Source: Rhizobium sp. 2MFCol3.1 (GTDB lineage Bacteria; Pseudomonadota; Alphaproteobacteria; Rhizobiales; Rhizobiaceae). From it: 64,000 nt of DNA. This document shows positions 7,788 through 17,058 of this stretch, piece after piece. A program made the translations under genes and the position numbers. Positions within the stretch are counted from its first letter, which is position 1. Every line of letters begins with the position of its first letter. The stretch covers positions 363,142 through 427,141 of the forward strand of contig NZ_KB898356.1 in assembly GCF_000377565.1 (NCBI RefSeq). The letters are read 5' to 3'. The notes below the pieces were generated by a model that saw only the letters and a list, made by a program, of their open reading frames with translations, had not been told where the DNA came from and did no database searches.

Positions 7788-8124
7788 AGTAGTAAAGCTG
7801 AATATATCGCAACCGCAGTCACCCAGGGTGCCTGCGGTTGTTTCGTTTTGGAAACAAGCCTGGAAACGCTCGCGGGGCGTGTCGTGATATGATGACACCG
7901 ACGCGAAATTATACCAAATGCGACGGAAACAAGGGTTATCCAGCGCGAATCTTTCTAATTACGGCCTATTTTCGGCGGAAAATTACTAAAGTTGTCCAAC
8001 TGGAAAAATTTTCCACCGTGGTCGTTGATTTCAGCAAATAAATATCGTTCCATCGGCGCTCGATCGGGAGGAGTGCTCTGCGATCAGACGAACGTATAAA
8101 AGAACAAACCTGGGAAACGAAATC
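7788..8124. other. rirA-dppA intergenic region
   Basis: This 337-bp gap holds the rirA terminator and then an AT-rich stretch (about 7900-8040) that probably includes the dppA promoter and a long leader. An open frame at 7838-8041 has no ribosome site or recognisable content and is not called. Confidence 0.5.
7810..7843 (+). terminator. Terminator of rirA
   Basis: CAACCGCAG (7810-7818) pairs perfectly with CTGCGGTTG (7832-7840) over a 13-base loop; TTT and a further T-rich stretch follow. It lies 23 bases after the rirA stop. Confidence 0.82.
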
Positions 8125-9720
8125 ATGAAAAAGATCTCTGTCCTTCTGGCAGCGACCGTTTTGGCTTCGGCCATGGCGTCGACCGCTTGGTCCAAGACGC
8201 TTGTATATTGCTCGGAAGGATCGCCGGAAGGCTTCGATCCCGCAATCTACACGGCAGGCACCACCTTCGACGCTTCCTCGCGTACCGTCTACAGCCGCCT
8301 GGTCGAGTTCAAGCATGGCAAGACCGAAGTCGAGCCGGGCCTTGCCGACAGCTGGACCGTTTCCGATGATGGCCTGACCTATACCTTCAAGCTGCATCCG
8401 GGCGTCAAGTTCCAGACCACCGAGTTCTTCACGCCGACCCGCGACCTGAACGCCGACGACGTCGTCTTCTCGTTCGACCGCCAGCTGAAGGCTGACAGCC
8501 CCTGGGCCAAGTACGTCGCCGGCGTTTCCTACGAATACGCTGCCGGCATGGGCTTCCCCGAGCTGATCAAGTCGGTCGAAAAGGTCGATGACCTCACCGT
8601 CAAGTTCACGCTGAACCATCCCGAAGCACCGTTCCTCGCCGACCTCGCGATGGACTTCGCATCGGTCGTTTCCAAGGAATATGCCGACAAGCTGCAGGCC
8701 GATGGCAAGATGGAGCAGATGAACCAGATGCCGCTCGGCACCGGTCCGTTCACCTTCGTCGCCTACCAGCCGGATGCCGTCATCCGCTACAAGGCCAACG
8801 AAAGCTACTTCAAGGGCAAGGAAAAGATCGACGATCTCGTTTTCGCGATCACCCCTGACGCTTCGGTTCGCGCTCAGAAGCTCAAGGCCGGCGAATGCCA
8901 CATCATGCCTTACCCGAACGCCGCTGACGTCAAGGATCTGAAGGCTGATAGCAGCCTCAAGGTTCTGGAGCAGCCAGGCTTGAACGTTTCCTACCTCGCC
9001 TACAACACGCAGCAGGCGCCGTTCGACAAGCCTGAAGTGCGCAAGGCGCTGAACATGGCGATCAACAAGCAGGCGATCGTCGATGCTGTGTTCCAGGGCG
9101 CTGGCCAGGTTGCCAAGAACCCGATCCCGCCGACGATGTGGTCCTACAACGACGCCGTCAAGGACGACGCCTACAGCCCCGACGAAGCCAAGAAGATGCT
9201 TGAAGCCGCTGGCGTCAAGGATCTGTCGATGAAGATCTGGGCGATGCCGGTTTCGCGTCCGTACATGCTGAACGCACGTCGCGCCGCCGAGCTGATGCAG
9301 GCTGACCTCGCAAAGGTCGGCGTCAAGGTCGACATCGTCACCCACGAATGGGCCGAATACCTGAAGCTCTCCAAGGACGTGAAGCGCGATGGCGCTGCCA
9401 TCCTCGGCTGGACGGGTGACAATGGTGATCCGGACAACTTCCTCGACACGCTGCTCGGCTGCGAAGCCGTCGGCGGCAACAACCGCGCGCAGTGGTGCAA
9501 CAAGGAATTCGACGCCCTCGTGAAGAAGGCCAAGAAGACCTCCGACGTTGCTGAGCGCACGAAGCTCTACGAAGAAGCACAGGTTGTCTTCAAGAAGGAA
9601 GCTCCCTGGGCAACCATCGACCACTCGACGGAATTCGTTCCGATGAGCGCCAAGGTTTCCGGCTACGTGCAGGATCCGGTCGGTGTTCACCGCTTCGACG
9701 GCGTTGATATCGCCGAATAA
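8125..9720 (+). CDS. dppA: Dipeptide-type ABC transporter, periplasmic binding protein
   Basis: This 531-residue solute-binding protein (SBP family 5) starts with a signal peptide, MKKISVLLAATVLASAMAST, probably cleaved after AWS near residue 23. Typical signatures follow: LVYCSEGSPEGFDPAIYTAG, SRTVYSRLVEFKHG, LADSWTVSDDGLTYTFKL and LGTGPFTFVAYQPD. Two Cys pairs in the mature part may form disulfides. It delivers dipeptides, and in other bacteria also heme or delta-aminolevulinate, to DppBC. It is the first gene of dppABCDF. Confidence 0.93.
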   Translation: MKKISVLLAATVLASAMASTAWSKTLVYCSEGSPEGFDPAIYTAGTTFDASSRTVYSRLVEFKHGKTEVEPGLADSWTVSDDGLTYTFKLHPGVKFQTTEFFTPTRDLNADDVVFSFDRQLKADSPWAKYVAGVSYEYAAGMGFPELIKSVEKVDDLTVKFTLNHPEAPFLADLAMDFASVVSKEYADKLQADGKMEQMNQMPLGTGPFTFVAYQPDAVIRYKANESYFKGKEKIDDLVFAITPDASVRAQKLKAGECHIMPYPNAADVKDLKADSSLKVLEQPGLNVSYLAYNTQQAPFDKPEVRKALNMAINKQAIVDAVFQGAGQVAKNPIPPTMWSYNDAVKDDAYSPDEAKKMLEAAGVKDLSMKIWAMPVSRPYMLNARRAAELMQADLAKVGVKVDIVTHEWAEYLKLSKDVKRDGAAILGWTGDNGDPDNFLDTLLGCEAVGGNNRAQWCNKEFDALVKKAKKTSDVAERTKLYEEAQVVFKKEAPWATIDHSTEFVPMSAKVSGYVQDPVGVHRFDGVDIAE

Positions 9721-9738
9721 CCAAATCTATGCAAAGAT

Positions 9739-9790
9739 GCCCGACAAGATCGGGCTTGGCCGGCGGTCAGGTTTGATACCTGACCGCCGG
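9739..9790 (+). promoter_or_regulatory. Double stem-loop between dppA and dppB
   Basis: The first hairpin is GCCCGA/TCGGGC at 9739-9744 and 9750-9755. The second is a perfect 13-bp stem, 9760-9772 with 9778-9790, around TTGAT. Neither is followed by a T run. Such structures after binding-protein genes are known to stabilise the upstream mRNA or partly terminate transcription, which makes more binding protein than permease. Confidence 0.75.
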
Positions 9791-9809
9791 ACTAATATGG
9801 ACATATGAT

Positions 9810-10814
9810 ATGTTTCGTTTCTTCATCGGGCGCCTAGCGGTCCTGATCCCCACCTTCCTCGGTGTTTCCATCATCGCCTTCGCGTTTATCCGCCTGCTGC
9901 CCGGAGATCCGGTCATGCTGATGTCGGGCGAGCGTGTCATGGCGCCGGAACGCCATGCCGAAATCATGCACGACCTCGGCCTCGACCGGCCCGTCTACGT
10001 CCAGTACATCGATTACCTCGGTAATCTCGTGCAGGGCGATCTCGGCTCGTCGATCGTCACCAAGCGCCCGGTCCTGCAGGAATTCATGTCGCTGTTTCCG
10101 GCAACGCTGGAGCTGTCGCTCTGTGCCATCCTGTTCGCCATCATCCTCGGCATTCCCGCCGGCATCTTCGCCGCCGTGAAGAGGGGGACGTGGTTCGACC
10201 AGGGGGTCATGGGCGTCGCCCTTGTCGGCTATTCGATGCCGATCTTCTGGTGGGGCCTGCTCCTCATCGTTCTGTTCTCGAATACGCTGCACTGGACACC
10301 CGTCTCCGGCCGTATCTCGCTGATGTACTTCTTCAAGCCGGTCACCGGCTTCATGCTGATCGACAGCCTGCTGTCCGGTCAGGCCGGCGCCTTCAAGTCG
10401 GCCTTCCAGTCGCTGATCCTGCCGACCATCGTTCTCGGCACCATTCCGCTGGCCGTCATCGCCCGCCAGACCCGCTCGGCCATGCTCGAGGTTCTCGGCG
10501 AGGATTACGTCCGCACCGCCCGCTCCAAGGGCCTCGCGCCCCTGCGTGTCGTCGGCGTGCATGCGTTGCGCAACGCCATGATCCCGGTTGTCACCTCGAT
10601 CGGCCTGCAGGTCGGCGTTCTGCTTGGCGGTGCCATTCTGACGGAAACCATCTTCTCCTGGCCGGGTATCGGCAAGTGGATGGTCGATGCGGTGTTCAAG
10701 CGCGATTACACCGTGGTCCAGGGCGGCCTGCTCCTGATCGCGGCCATCATCATGCTCGTCAATCTGATCGTCGATCTCATGTACGGTCTCATCAACCCAC
10801 GCATCAGACACTAG
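9810..10814 (+). CDS. dppB: Dipeptide-type ABC transporter permease DppB
   Basis: The 334-residue inner-membrane permease has six predicted spans. It shows the family start (FFIGRLAVLIPTFLGVSIIA, FIRLLPGDPV), the EAA loop (LGEDYVRTARSKGLAPLRV) and the C-terminal ETIFSWPGIGKWMVDAVFKR. It forms the translocation channel with DppC. It is 89 bases after dppA, beyond the hairpins, and 9 bases before dppC. Confidence 0.94.
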   Translation: MFRFFIGRLAVLIPTFLGVSIIAFAFIRLLPGDPVMLMSGERVMAPERHAEIMHDLGLDRPVYVQYIDYLGNLVQGDLGSSIVTKRPVLQEFMSLFPATLELSLCAILFAIILGIPAGIFAAVKRGTWFDQGVMGVALVGYSMPIFWWGLLLIVLFSNTLHWTPVSGRISLMYFFKPVTGFMLIDSLLSGQAGAFKSAFQSLILPTIVLGTIPLAVIARQTRSAMLEVLGEDYVRTARSKGLAPLRVVGVHALRNAMIPVVTSIGLQVGVLLGGAILTETIFSWPGIGKWMVDAVFKRDYTVVQGGLLLIAAIIMLVNLIVDLMYGLINPRIRH

Positions 10815-10823
10815 GAGCGGCCC

Positions 10824-11711
10824 ATGAGCACGACAAACACCACGTCTGCCCAGCCCTCCGGTCTCTCGGAGTTCTGGTACTACTTCTCCCGCAACAAGGG
10901 CGCGGTCATCGGCCTCGTCGTTTTCGTCTTCGTTCTCCTGCTGGCGATCTTCGCATCCGTCGTCGCCCCGCATGATCCGAACGTGCCGTCGGGCTTCCAG
11001 CGCTTGCCGCCGGCATGGTCGGAAGGCGGTAACAGCGCCTATCTGCTCGGCACCGATGCCGTCGGCCGCGACATGCTTTCGCGCCTGATCTTCGGCACGC
11101 GCTTCTCGCTGTTCATCGGCCTCGTCGTCGCCTCGCTGTCGGCTGTCGCCGGCGTCCTGCTCGGCCTTATCGCCGGTTACTTCCGCGGCCGCACCGATAC
11201 GATCATCATGCGCGTCATGGATATCATCCTGGCCTTCCCGTCGCTGCTGCTGGCACTCGTGCTGGTGGCCGTCCTCGGCCCCGGCCTGCTGAACGCCATG
11301 ATCGCGATCTCGATCGTCAACCAGCCGCACTTCGTCCGCCTGACCCGCGCCGCCGTCATCAGCGAGCGCGAGAAGGAATATGTCGTGGCCTCCCGCGTCG
11401 CCGGCGCCGGCACGCTTCGCCTGATGTTCAAGACGATCCTGCCAAACTGCCTGGCACCGCTGATCGTCCAGGCAACGCTCGCCTTCTCGGCGGCGATCCT
11501 CGACGCGGCGGCCCTCGGCTTCCTCGGCATGGGCGCCCAGCCGCCGACATCCGAGTGGGGCACGATGCTCGCCGACGCCCGCGAGTTCTTCCAGAGCTCG
11601 CCGTCGCTCGTCACTTTCCCGGGCCTGTGCATCCTCATCACCGTTCTCGCCATCAACCTGATGGGCGACGGTCTGCGCGATGCGCTAGATCCCAAACTGA
11701 AGAGGTCCTGA
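10824..11711 (+). CDS. dppC: Dipeptide-type ABC transporter permease DppC
   Basis: The 295-residue permease has a cytoplasmic N-terminus (SEFWYYFSRNKGAVIGLVVF), the OppC-type LLGTDAVGRDMLSRLIFGTR motif, six spans and the EAA loop near SEREKEYVVASRVAGAGTLR. It ends with GDGLRDALDPKLKRS, usual for DppC. AGGAG precedes its ATG. One base separates it from dppD, so translation is probably coupled. Confidence 0.94.
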   Translation: MSTTNTTSAQPSGLSEFWYYFSRNKGAVIGLVVFVFVLLLAIFASVVAPHDPNVPSGFQRLPPAWSEGGNSAYLLGTDAVGRDMLSRLIFGTRFSLFIGLVVASLSAVAGVLLGLIAGYFRGRTDTIIMRVMDIILAFPSLLLALVLVAVLGPGLLNAMIAISIVNQPHFVRLTRAAVISEREKEYVVASRVAGAGTLRLMFKTILPNCLAPLIVQATLAFSAAILDAAALGFLGMGAQPPTSEWGTMLADAREFFQSSPSLVTFPGLCILITVLAINLMGDGLRDALDPKLKRS

Positions 11712-11712
11712 T

Positions 11713-12561
11713 ATGGCACTTCTCGAAATCGAAAATCTCGTCGTCGAGTTCCAGACCTCGACCGGCACCTTCCGCGCCGTCGATGGCGTGTCGATGAAGG
11801 TCTCGGCCGGCGAAGTTCTGGCCATCGTCGGCGAATCCGGCTCCGGCAAGTCCGTCTCCATGCTGGCAGCCATGGGCCTTCTGCCCTGGACCGCAAAGGT
11901 CACCGCCGACAAGCTGGTCTTCGACGGCCGCAACCTGCTCGGCATGTCCGGAAGCGAGCGCCGCAAGATCATCGGCAAGGACATGTCGATGATCTTCCAG
12001 GAGCCGATCGCCAGCCTCAACCCGTGCTTCACGGTCGGCTTCCAGATCGAGGAAGTGCTGCGCATTCACCTCGGCCTCAACAAGGCGGAGCGCCGCAAGC
12101 GCGCCATCGAGCTCTTCGAAGCGGTCGGCATTCCGAACCCGGCCGAGCGCCTCGGCCACTTCCCGCACCAGATGTCGGGTGGCCAGTGCCAGCGCGTGAT
12201 GATCGCGATTGCGATCGCCTGCAATCCGAAGCTCCTGATCGCCGACGAGCCGACCACTGCTCTCGACGTCACGATCCAGAAGCAGATCCTCGATCTCCTG
12301 ATGCGCCTGCAGACGGAACACGGCATGGGCCTCATCATGATCACCCACAACATGGGCGTGGTCGCCGAGACCGCCGATCGCGTGATCGTGCAGTACAAGG
12401 GCCGCAAGATGGAAGAGGCCGACGTGCTGTCGCTGTTCGAAGCACCGAAGAGCGATTACACCCGTGCGCTGCTCGCGGCTCTGCCCGACAACGCCACCGG
12501 CGACCGCCTGCCGACCATCGGCGAGATCTTCAAACAGACGAGTGAGGGAGCGGCCCAATGA
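11713..12561 (+). CDS. dppD: Dipeptide-type ABC transporter ATPase DppD
   Basis: The 282-residue ATPase has Walker A GESGSGKS, Q-loop MIFQEPIASLNP, signature MSGGQCQR, Walker B LLIADEPTTALD and the switch His in MITHNMGVVAE. The C-terminal oligopeptide-transporter extension (SDYTRALLAALPD) is present, though short, and the usual C-terminal Cys cluster that binds Fe-S in some DppD proteins is absent. It energises import together with DppF and overlaps dppF by four bases. Confidence 0.93.
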   Translation: MALLEIENLVVEFQTSTGTFRAVDGVSMKVSAGEVLAIVGESGSGKSVSMLAAMGLLPWTAKVTADKLVFDGRNLLGMSGSERRKIIGKDMSMIFQEPIASLNPCFTVGFQIEEVLRIHLGLNKAERRKRAIELFEAVGIPNPAERLGHFPHQMSGGQCQRVMIAIAIACNPKLLIADEPTTALDVTIQKQILDLLMRLQTEHGMGLIMITHNMGVVAETADRVIVQYKGRKMEEADVLSLFEAPKSDYTRALLAALPDNATGDRLPTIGEIFKQTSEGAAQ

Positions 12562-13394
12562 CGCCAGTCCTCGAAGGCAAGAACATCGTCCGCAACTACT
12601 TTCTGCCGGGCGGCCTGTTCAAGAAGGAAAAGACCGTGCACGCCGTCAAGGGCGTGAACTTCAAGGTGGAACAGGGCAAGACGCTCGCCATCGTCGGTGA
12701 AAGCGGCTGCGGCAAGTCCACGCTCGCCCGCATCATCACCATGATCGATCCGGCAAGCGACGGCGAACTCTTCATCGACGGCAAGAAGGTAGATATCGCA
12801 GCCGGCGACCTGACGCCCGAAATGCGCCGCAAGGTGCAGATCGTGTTCCAGAACCCCTATGGTTCGCTGAACCCGCGCAAGAAGATCGGCGATATCCTGA
12901 TGGAGCCGCTGATCATCAACACCAACACGCCCGCTGCCGAACGCCGCGAACTGGCGATGTCGATGTTGAAGAAGGTCGGCCTGCAGGACGTCCACTTCAA
13001 CCGCTATCCGCACATGTTCTCCGGCGGCCAGCGCCAGCGTATCGCCATTGCCCGCGCGCTGATGCTGAAGCCGCGGCTTCTGGTGCTGGACGAGCCGGTC
13101 TCCGCACTCGACCTTTCGGTCCAGGCACAGGTGCTGAACCTGCTCGCCGATCTGCAGGACGAGCTGAACCTGACCTACGTCTTCATCAGCCACGACCTCT
13201 CGGTCGTCCGTTACATGGCCGATGACGTCATGGTCATGTATTATGGCGAAGCTGTCGAATACGGATCGCGGGATCAGGTTTTCAACGACCCGCAGCACAG
13301 CTATACCAAGACATTGTTCGCGGCGACGCCGCGCGCCGATGTCGACACCATCAGGGCACGTCTCGCCCGCAAGAATGCGGCCATCGCGTCGTAA
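12558..13394 (+). CDS. dppF: Dipeptide-type ABC transporter ATPase DppF
   Basis: The 278-residue protein shows Walker A GESGCGKST, IVFQNPYGSLNPRK, signature FSGGQRQRIAIARAL, Walker B LLVLDEPVSALD and the His switch in FISHDLSVVRYMADDVMVMY. The tail PQHSYTKTLFAATPRAD is the oligopeptide-ATPase C-terminal motif. The start ATG overlaps the dppD stop as ATGA. It ends the transporter operon; gntK follows 52 bases later and may be read through. Confidence 0.94.
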   Translation: MTPVLEGKNIVRNYFLPGGLFKKEKTVHAVKGVNFKVEQGKTLAIVGESGCGKSTLARIITMIDPASDGELFIDGKKVDIAAGDLTPEMRRKVQIVFQNPYGSLNPRKKIGDILMEPLIINTNTPAAERRELAMSMLKKVGLQDVHFNRYPHMFSGGQRQRIAIARALMLKPRLLVLDEPVSALDLSVQAQVLNLLADLQDELNLTYVFISHDLSVVRYMADDVMVMYYGEAVEYGSRDQVFNDPQHSYTKTLFAATPRADVDTIRARLARKNAAIAS

Positions 13395-13446
13395 TCTTGG
13401 GTCTCCTGACACGGCGGATCATGCCGAGGTGAGGAGAATTTCTGGA

Positions 13447-13980
13447 ATGTCAGCAAAAAACACGCGCCCCCATGCCATCATCGTCATGGGGGTCAGCGGC
13501 AGCGGCAAGTCGTCCGTGGGCGAGGCCATAGCGCAAGCGCTCGCCGTCGAATTCGCCGAAGGCGATGCGCTGCATCCGGCGTCCAACGTCGAGAAGATGT
13601 CGAAGGGCATTCCGCTCACCGACGAGGATCGCTTTCCCTGGCTCGATATCATCGGCAAAACCATGAGGGCCGCTCTCGACCGCAACGAGAGCATCATCGT
13701 TTCCTGCTCGGCGTTGAAGAAAAGCTACCGCGACCGCCTGCGCACTGCCGTCGCCGGCAACCTGTTCTTCGTCTATCTGCATGGCTCCAAGGAGCTTTTG
13801 ACCGTGCGCATGGGCGCCCGCAAGGGCCACTTCATGCCGCTCTCCCTGCTCGAGAACCAGCTTGCGACGCTTGAGGTCCCGACCGGCGAACCGGGCGTCG
13901 TCACCGTCGATATCGACACGACGGTCGACGAGATCGCGAAGGCGGCGCTTCGCGATCTTAAGGAATTGGGTGTTTGCTAG
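13447..13980 (+). CDS. gntK: Gluconokinase
   Basis: The 177-residue P-loop kinase phosphorylates gluconate to 6-phosphogluconate. It shows Walker A GVSGSGKSS, the substrate region FAEGDALHPASNVEKMSKGIPLTDEDR (given in part: EGDALHP, KMSKGIPL, DEDRFPWL), CSALKKSYRDRLR and the lid GHFMPLSLLENQLATLE. The length is normal for GntK. GAGGAG lies ten bases before the ATG. It is convergent with dadA, nine bases apart, with no visible terminator in between. Confidence 0.92.
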   Translation: MSAKNTRPHAIIVMGVSGSGKSSVGEAIAQALAVEFAEGDALHPASNVEKMSKGIPLTDEDRFPWLDIIGKTMRAALDRNESIIVSCSALKKSYRDRLRTAVAGNLFFVYLHGSKELLTVRMGARKGHFMPLSLLENQLATLEVPTGEPGVVTVDIDTTVDEIAKAALRDLKELGVC

Positions 13981-13989
13981 CCGGATCGT

Positions 13990-15237
13990 TTACGGATTAA
14001 ACCGCTGCGGCGAATAGGCGGAGATGTCGACGAAGGGCTTTTCGCCGGTCATCTGCTCCGCCAGCGCCCGTCCGGTCACCGGTCCGAGTGTCAGCCCGTG
14101 ATGTGCGTGGCCGAAGGCGAACCATAGGCCCTCGTGGCGCGGCGCCTTGCCGATGATGGGCATCATGTCGGGCGTGCAGGGGCGGGCGCCCATCCAGGGT
14201 TCCGGATCGAGCCGCTCGCCGAGCGGAAACACGCCGCGCGCCACTTTTTCGGCGCGGTCGAGCTGCACCGGTGTCTTCGGCGCGTCGATCGCCGCGAACT
14301 CGGCACCCGTCGTCAGCCGGATGCCGTTCTCCATCGGCGCCATCAGATAGCCGAGCTCTGTGTCGGCCACGGTGTTGTTGAGCACCGCATTGCCCTTCGC
14401 CGAGTAGTGCATGTGATAGCCGCGCTTCACCCCGAGCGGGAAGGCATAGCCGAGGCGCTTCGTCGCGACCGCCGCCCATGGCCCCAGCGCCATCACCGCC
14501 TCGTCGGCTTCGACAGGACCCTCGTCGGTCGCGATCTTCCAGCCGGCGCCGAACTTGCCGAAGGAGTTCGCATCCCCGGTGATGAAGCGGCCGCCGATGC
14601 TTTCGAAATAGCGCAGATAGCTTGCCGTCAGCGCCTGCGGATTGATGACCGACCAAGGATCGCGCCACTTCAGCGCGCCGACGAAGCCGAGATTGAGATC
14701 CGGCTCCAGCCGCGCCAGATCGCCGGTATCCAGCTTGTCGAAGCCGACGCCGAATTCCCGCTGCAGCCGCTCCGCCTCCGCGAATTCCGCGTCGCGTTTT
14801 TCACCGGTGCGGAACACCTCGATCCAGCCGTTCTTGCGGATCAGATGCTCGGCGCCTGCCGCCTCGATGAGGTCGTTGTGCTCGGAGATCGAATGCGCGA
14901 TCAGCGGCGCATAGGCCTTCGAGATCATCTGGTGGCGCTTGGTGTTGGAATGCCACCAGTAGCGCGCCAGGAACGACAGCTGGCCCGGCAGCGCCTTCAG
15001 ATGATAATGCGCATCGATGCGGTTGTTGAAGGCGTAGCGGACGAGAAGGCCGAGCTGCTGCGGAAAGCCATAAGGCACCACGCCCTCGCGCTGGATCAAT
15101 CCGGCATTGCCGAAGGATGTGCCGTTGCCCGGCGGCTTGCGATCGATCAATGTCACCTGGCGTCCGCGCCGCTGCAGATGAATGGCCGTCGATACGCCGA
15201 CGATGCCGGCTCCAAGCACGATTACGTTCTTCGTCAT
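13990..15237 (-). CDS. dadA: D-amino acid dehydrogenase (FAD-dependent)
   Basis: The 415-residue DAO-family flavoprotein begins with the Rossmann FAD motif VIVLGAGIVGVSTAIHLQRRG and has the DadA-typical PPGNGTSFGNAGLI and the C-terminal GHAHHGLTLGPVTGRALAE. The family oxidises D-amino acids such as D-alanine with electrons going to the respiratory chain. I chose MTKNVIVLG at 15237; the frame is open 17 codons further, but this start puts the FAD motif at the usual place. The exact substrate cannot be read from sequence. Confidence 0.87.
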   Translation of the reverse strand: MTKNVIVLGAGIVGVSTAIHLQRRGRQVTLIDRKPPGNGTSFGNAGLIQREGVVPYGFPQQLGLLVRYAFNNRIDAHYHLKALPGQLSFLARYWWHSNTKRHQMISKAYAPLIAHSISEHNDLIEAAGAEHLIRKNGWIEVFRTGEKRDAEFAEAERLQREFGVGFDKLDTGDLARLEPDLNLGFVGALKWRDPWSVINPQALTASYLRYFESIGGRFITGDANSFGKFGAGWKIATDEGPVEADEAVMALGPWAAVATKRLGYAFPLGVKRGYHMHYSAKGNAVLNNTVADTELGYLMAPMENGIRLTTGAEFAAIDAPKTPVQLDRAEKVARGVFPLGERLDPEPWMGARPCTPDMMPIIGKAPRHEGLWFAFGHAHHGLTLGPVTGRALAEQMTGEKPFVDISAYSPQRFNP

Positions 15238-15313
15238 TTTCCCACGAAACCCACGATAGTCTAGGCATGGAAAATGCCCCTCCGCCAAGCCGCGTGCAAA
15301 TGAAAAATCGCAT

Positions 15314-15814
15314 TCATTTCAAAAACATTGCCGCCTTCAGCGCACGGTTCTCCACGCGGATGCGAAGCCACAGCATCAGCCCGTTCAAGACGGAGAAGAT
15401 GGCGGCATAAAGCGGCATGCCGAAGACAAGCGGCAGCACCGCGATCTCGCCGATCACAACCGCATAATTCGGATGCGAGAAAAGCCGATATGGCCCTTCG
15501 CGCACCAGCGGCGCCCCCGGCAGCACGATGATCCGCGTCGTCCAACGCCCCTTGAGCGTGGCCAGAACCCAGAGGCGACCAAGCTGCAGCACGACGAAGA
15601 GCACGAGCCACACCGGCCGCACGGGGTGGCCCGGCGCCAGCAGCCAGAGCCCGGCAAGCCAGCTCGCATGCAACGCCACCATGACGGGATAATGGTCGGC
15701 GCCGATCTCGCGGGCGCCGCGCGCTATCAGCGTGCGGGTGTTGCGGCGGGCGATGATAAGCTCCGCCAGCCGCTGAACCGTCACGAAACCAAGGATGAGG
15801 ATCGAGGGCCACAT
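15314..15814 (-). CDS. Isoprenylcysteine carboxyl methyltransferase-family membrane methyltransferase
   Basis: The 166-residue integral membrane protein has about four spans and the ICMT/PEMT SAM-binding signature near the C-terminus: GPYRLFSHPNYAVVIGEIAV, then LRIRVENRAL, with the H-P-x-Y and R-x-x-x-E elements. It starts two bases after the stop of the type III polyketide synthase gene, so the two are almost surely one operon. In Streptomyces SrsA-SrsB a similar methyltransferase modifies the alkylresorcinol product; by analogy it methylates the polyketide synthase product here. Confidence 0.84.
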   Translation of the reverse strand: MWPSILILGFVTVQRLAELIIARRNTRTLIARGAREIGADHYPVMVALHASWLAGLWLLAPGHPVRPVWLVLFVVLQLGRLWVLATLKGRWTTRIIVLPGAPLVREGPYRLFSHPNYAVVIGEIAVLPLVFGMPLYAAIFSVLNGLMLWLRIRVENRALKAAMFLK

Positions 15815-15816
15815 CG

Positions 15817-16866
15817 TCAGGCCCTCGTCAACGTTACGCAGCTGGCCGAAAAGCCCGGTCCCATCGCAATCATCGCCGCCCGCTCGGGCAATCCCTGGCG
15901 CAGCACCCGCTCAAGAACGAACAGCACCGTCGGCGAGGACATGTTGCCGTATTCCTCAAGCACCGCCCGCTCATGCTCGAGCGCCGAGGATGGGATCGAC
16001 AAGGCCGTCTCCAGCGCCGCCAGAACGCGTGCGCCGCCAGGATGGCAGATGAAGCGGTCGATATCATCCCGGTTCAGCCCGTTGCGACGAAGAATGCCGT
16101 CGATCGCCGGCCCCAACTCCTTCTCCGCAAAGGGCGGCAGGGATTGCGCCAGCACGATCCCAAAGCCGGTATCGTCGATCTTCCAGCCCATGATCCCGAG
16201 CGTATCGGGAAACAAATGCTCTCCGGTGGATTCGACGGCGGCAAGCCCCTCCGGCCCCGCGCGCAAGATACAGGCGGCGGCACCGTCGCCGAACAGCGCG
16301 GTTGCGATGATATTCGCCCGCGTCAACTCGTCGAGCCGGAACGCCAGCGTGCAAAGCTCGATCGAAACGAAGAGCACGGTCGCTCCGGGCCTCGCCTTGG
16401 CGAACTGCGCCGCAATCGCAAAGCCGGAAACGCCTGCCGCGCAGCCGAGGCCGAAGACAGGCAGGCGCTCGACATCCGTCCGAAACCCGATCTCCGATGC
16501 CAACTGCGCATCGAGGCTCGGCGTCGCGATGCCTGTCGAAGAGACCGTTACGATGCAATCGACATCGGCCCCTGTAAGTCCGGCCTGATCGAGCGCCGCG
16601 GTGACTGTCCGCCGAAACAGACTGCGCGCCTCCTCCTGATAGGCCCGCATGCGGTCTTCCCAGCCATGCGGCTCGGTGAACCATGAGAGCGGCCGCGCGG
16701 CGTGTCGCGTGCGGATGCCGGCATTGGTGAAGACCGACACAAGATGCGCGAAGTCCTTCAGCCGGCTGGAAAACAGCCGTGCCGACGTCTCCGCGGCTTC
16801 CTCCTGCGTGATCACATGCAGTGGCGCCGCGGTGGCGAGGCTGAGTAGTTTGACGGTCTCGTTCAC
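15817..16866 (-). CDS. Type III polyketide synthase (chalcone/stilbene synthase family)
   Basis: The 349-residue homodimeric ketosynthase has the full catalytic triad: Cys142 in GLGCAAGVSGF, His275 in ICHPGGARV and Asn308 in YGNMSSPTVLF, with the C-terminal loop MGPGFSASC. The start is a GTG at 16866, preceded by AGGAG at six bases; the frame is open further upstream to 17031 but has no homology there. Bacterial members near an ICMT gene usually make alkylresorcinols or alkylpyrones from fatty acyl and malonyl-CoA. The starter unit cannot be inferred. Confidence 0.92.
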   Translation of the reverse strand: MNETVKLLSLATAAPLHVITQEEAAETSARLFSSRLKDFAHLVSVFTNAGIRTRHAARPLSWFTEPHGWEDRMRAYQEEARSLFRRTVTAALDQAGLTGADVDCIVTVSSTGIATPSLDAQLASEIGFRTDVERLPVFGLGCAAGVSGFAIAAQFAKARPGATVLFVSIELCTLAFRLDELTRANIIATALFGDGAAACILRAGPEGLAAVESTGEHLFPDTLGIMGWKIDDTGFGIVLAQSLPPFAEKELGPAIDGILRRNGLNRDDIDRFICHPGGARVLAALETALSIPSSALEHERAVLEEYGNMSSPTVLFVLERVLRQGLPERAAMIAMGPGFSASCVTLTRA

Positions 16867-17058
16867 AAAAATGCTCCTGTTCGTCCCCCGGCGCACGCGG
16901 AGCAAACACGCCAGCCCGGGCTTTATTCGCCGCTGGCTCTCACGAAACGGTGATCGGAAAAATCGGGACATCCGCCGAATAAACCCGCCGGCTGCGGTGT
17001 TCATTCGCCGCAACCCTGTCTTCCAGACCAACCCGTCTTGTCCCGAAGGAGATACATC

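Noticed and set aside
7966..9690. 574-codon open frame antisense to dppA
   Set aside because: Covers a well-conserved binding-protein gene on the other strand; no motif, no ribosome site.
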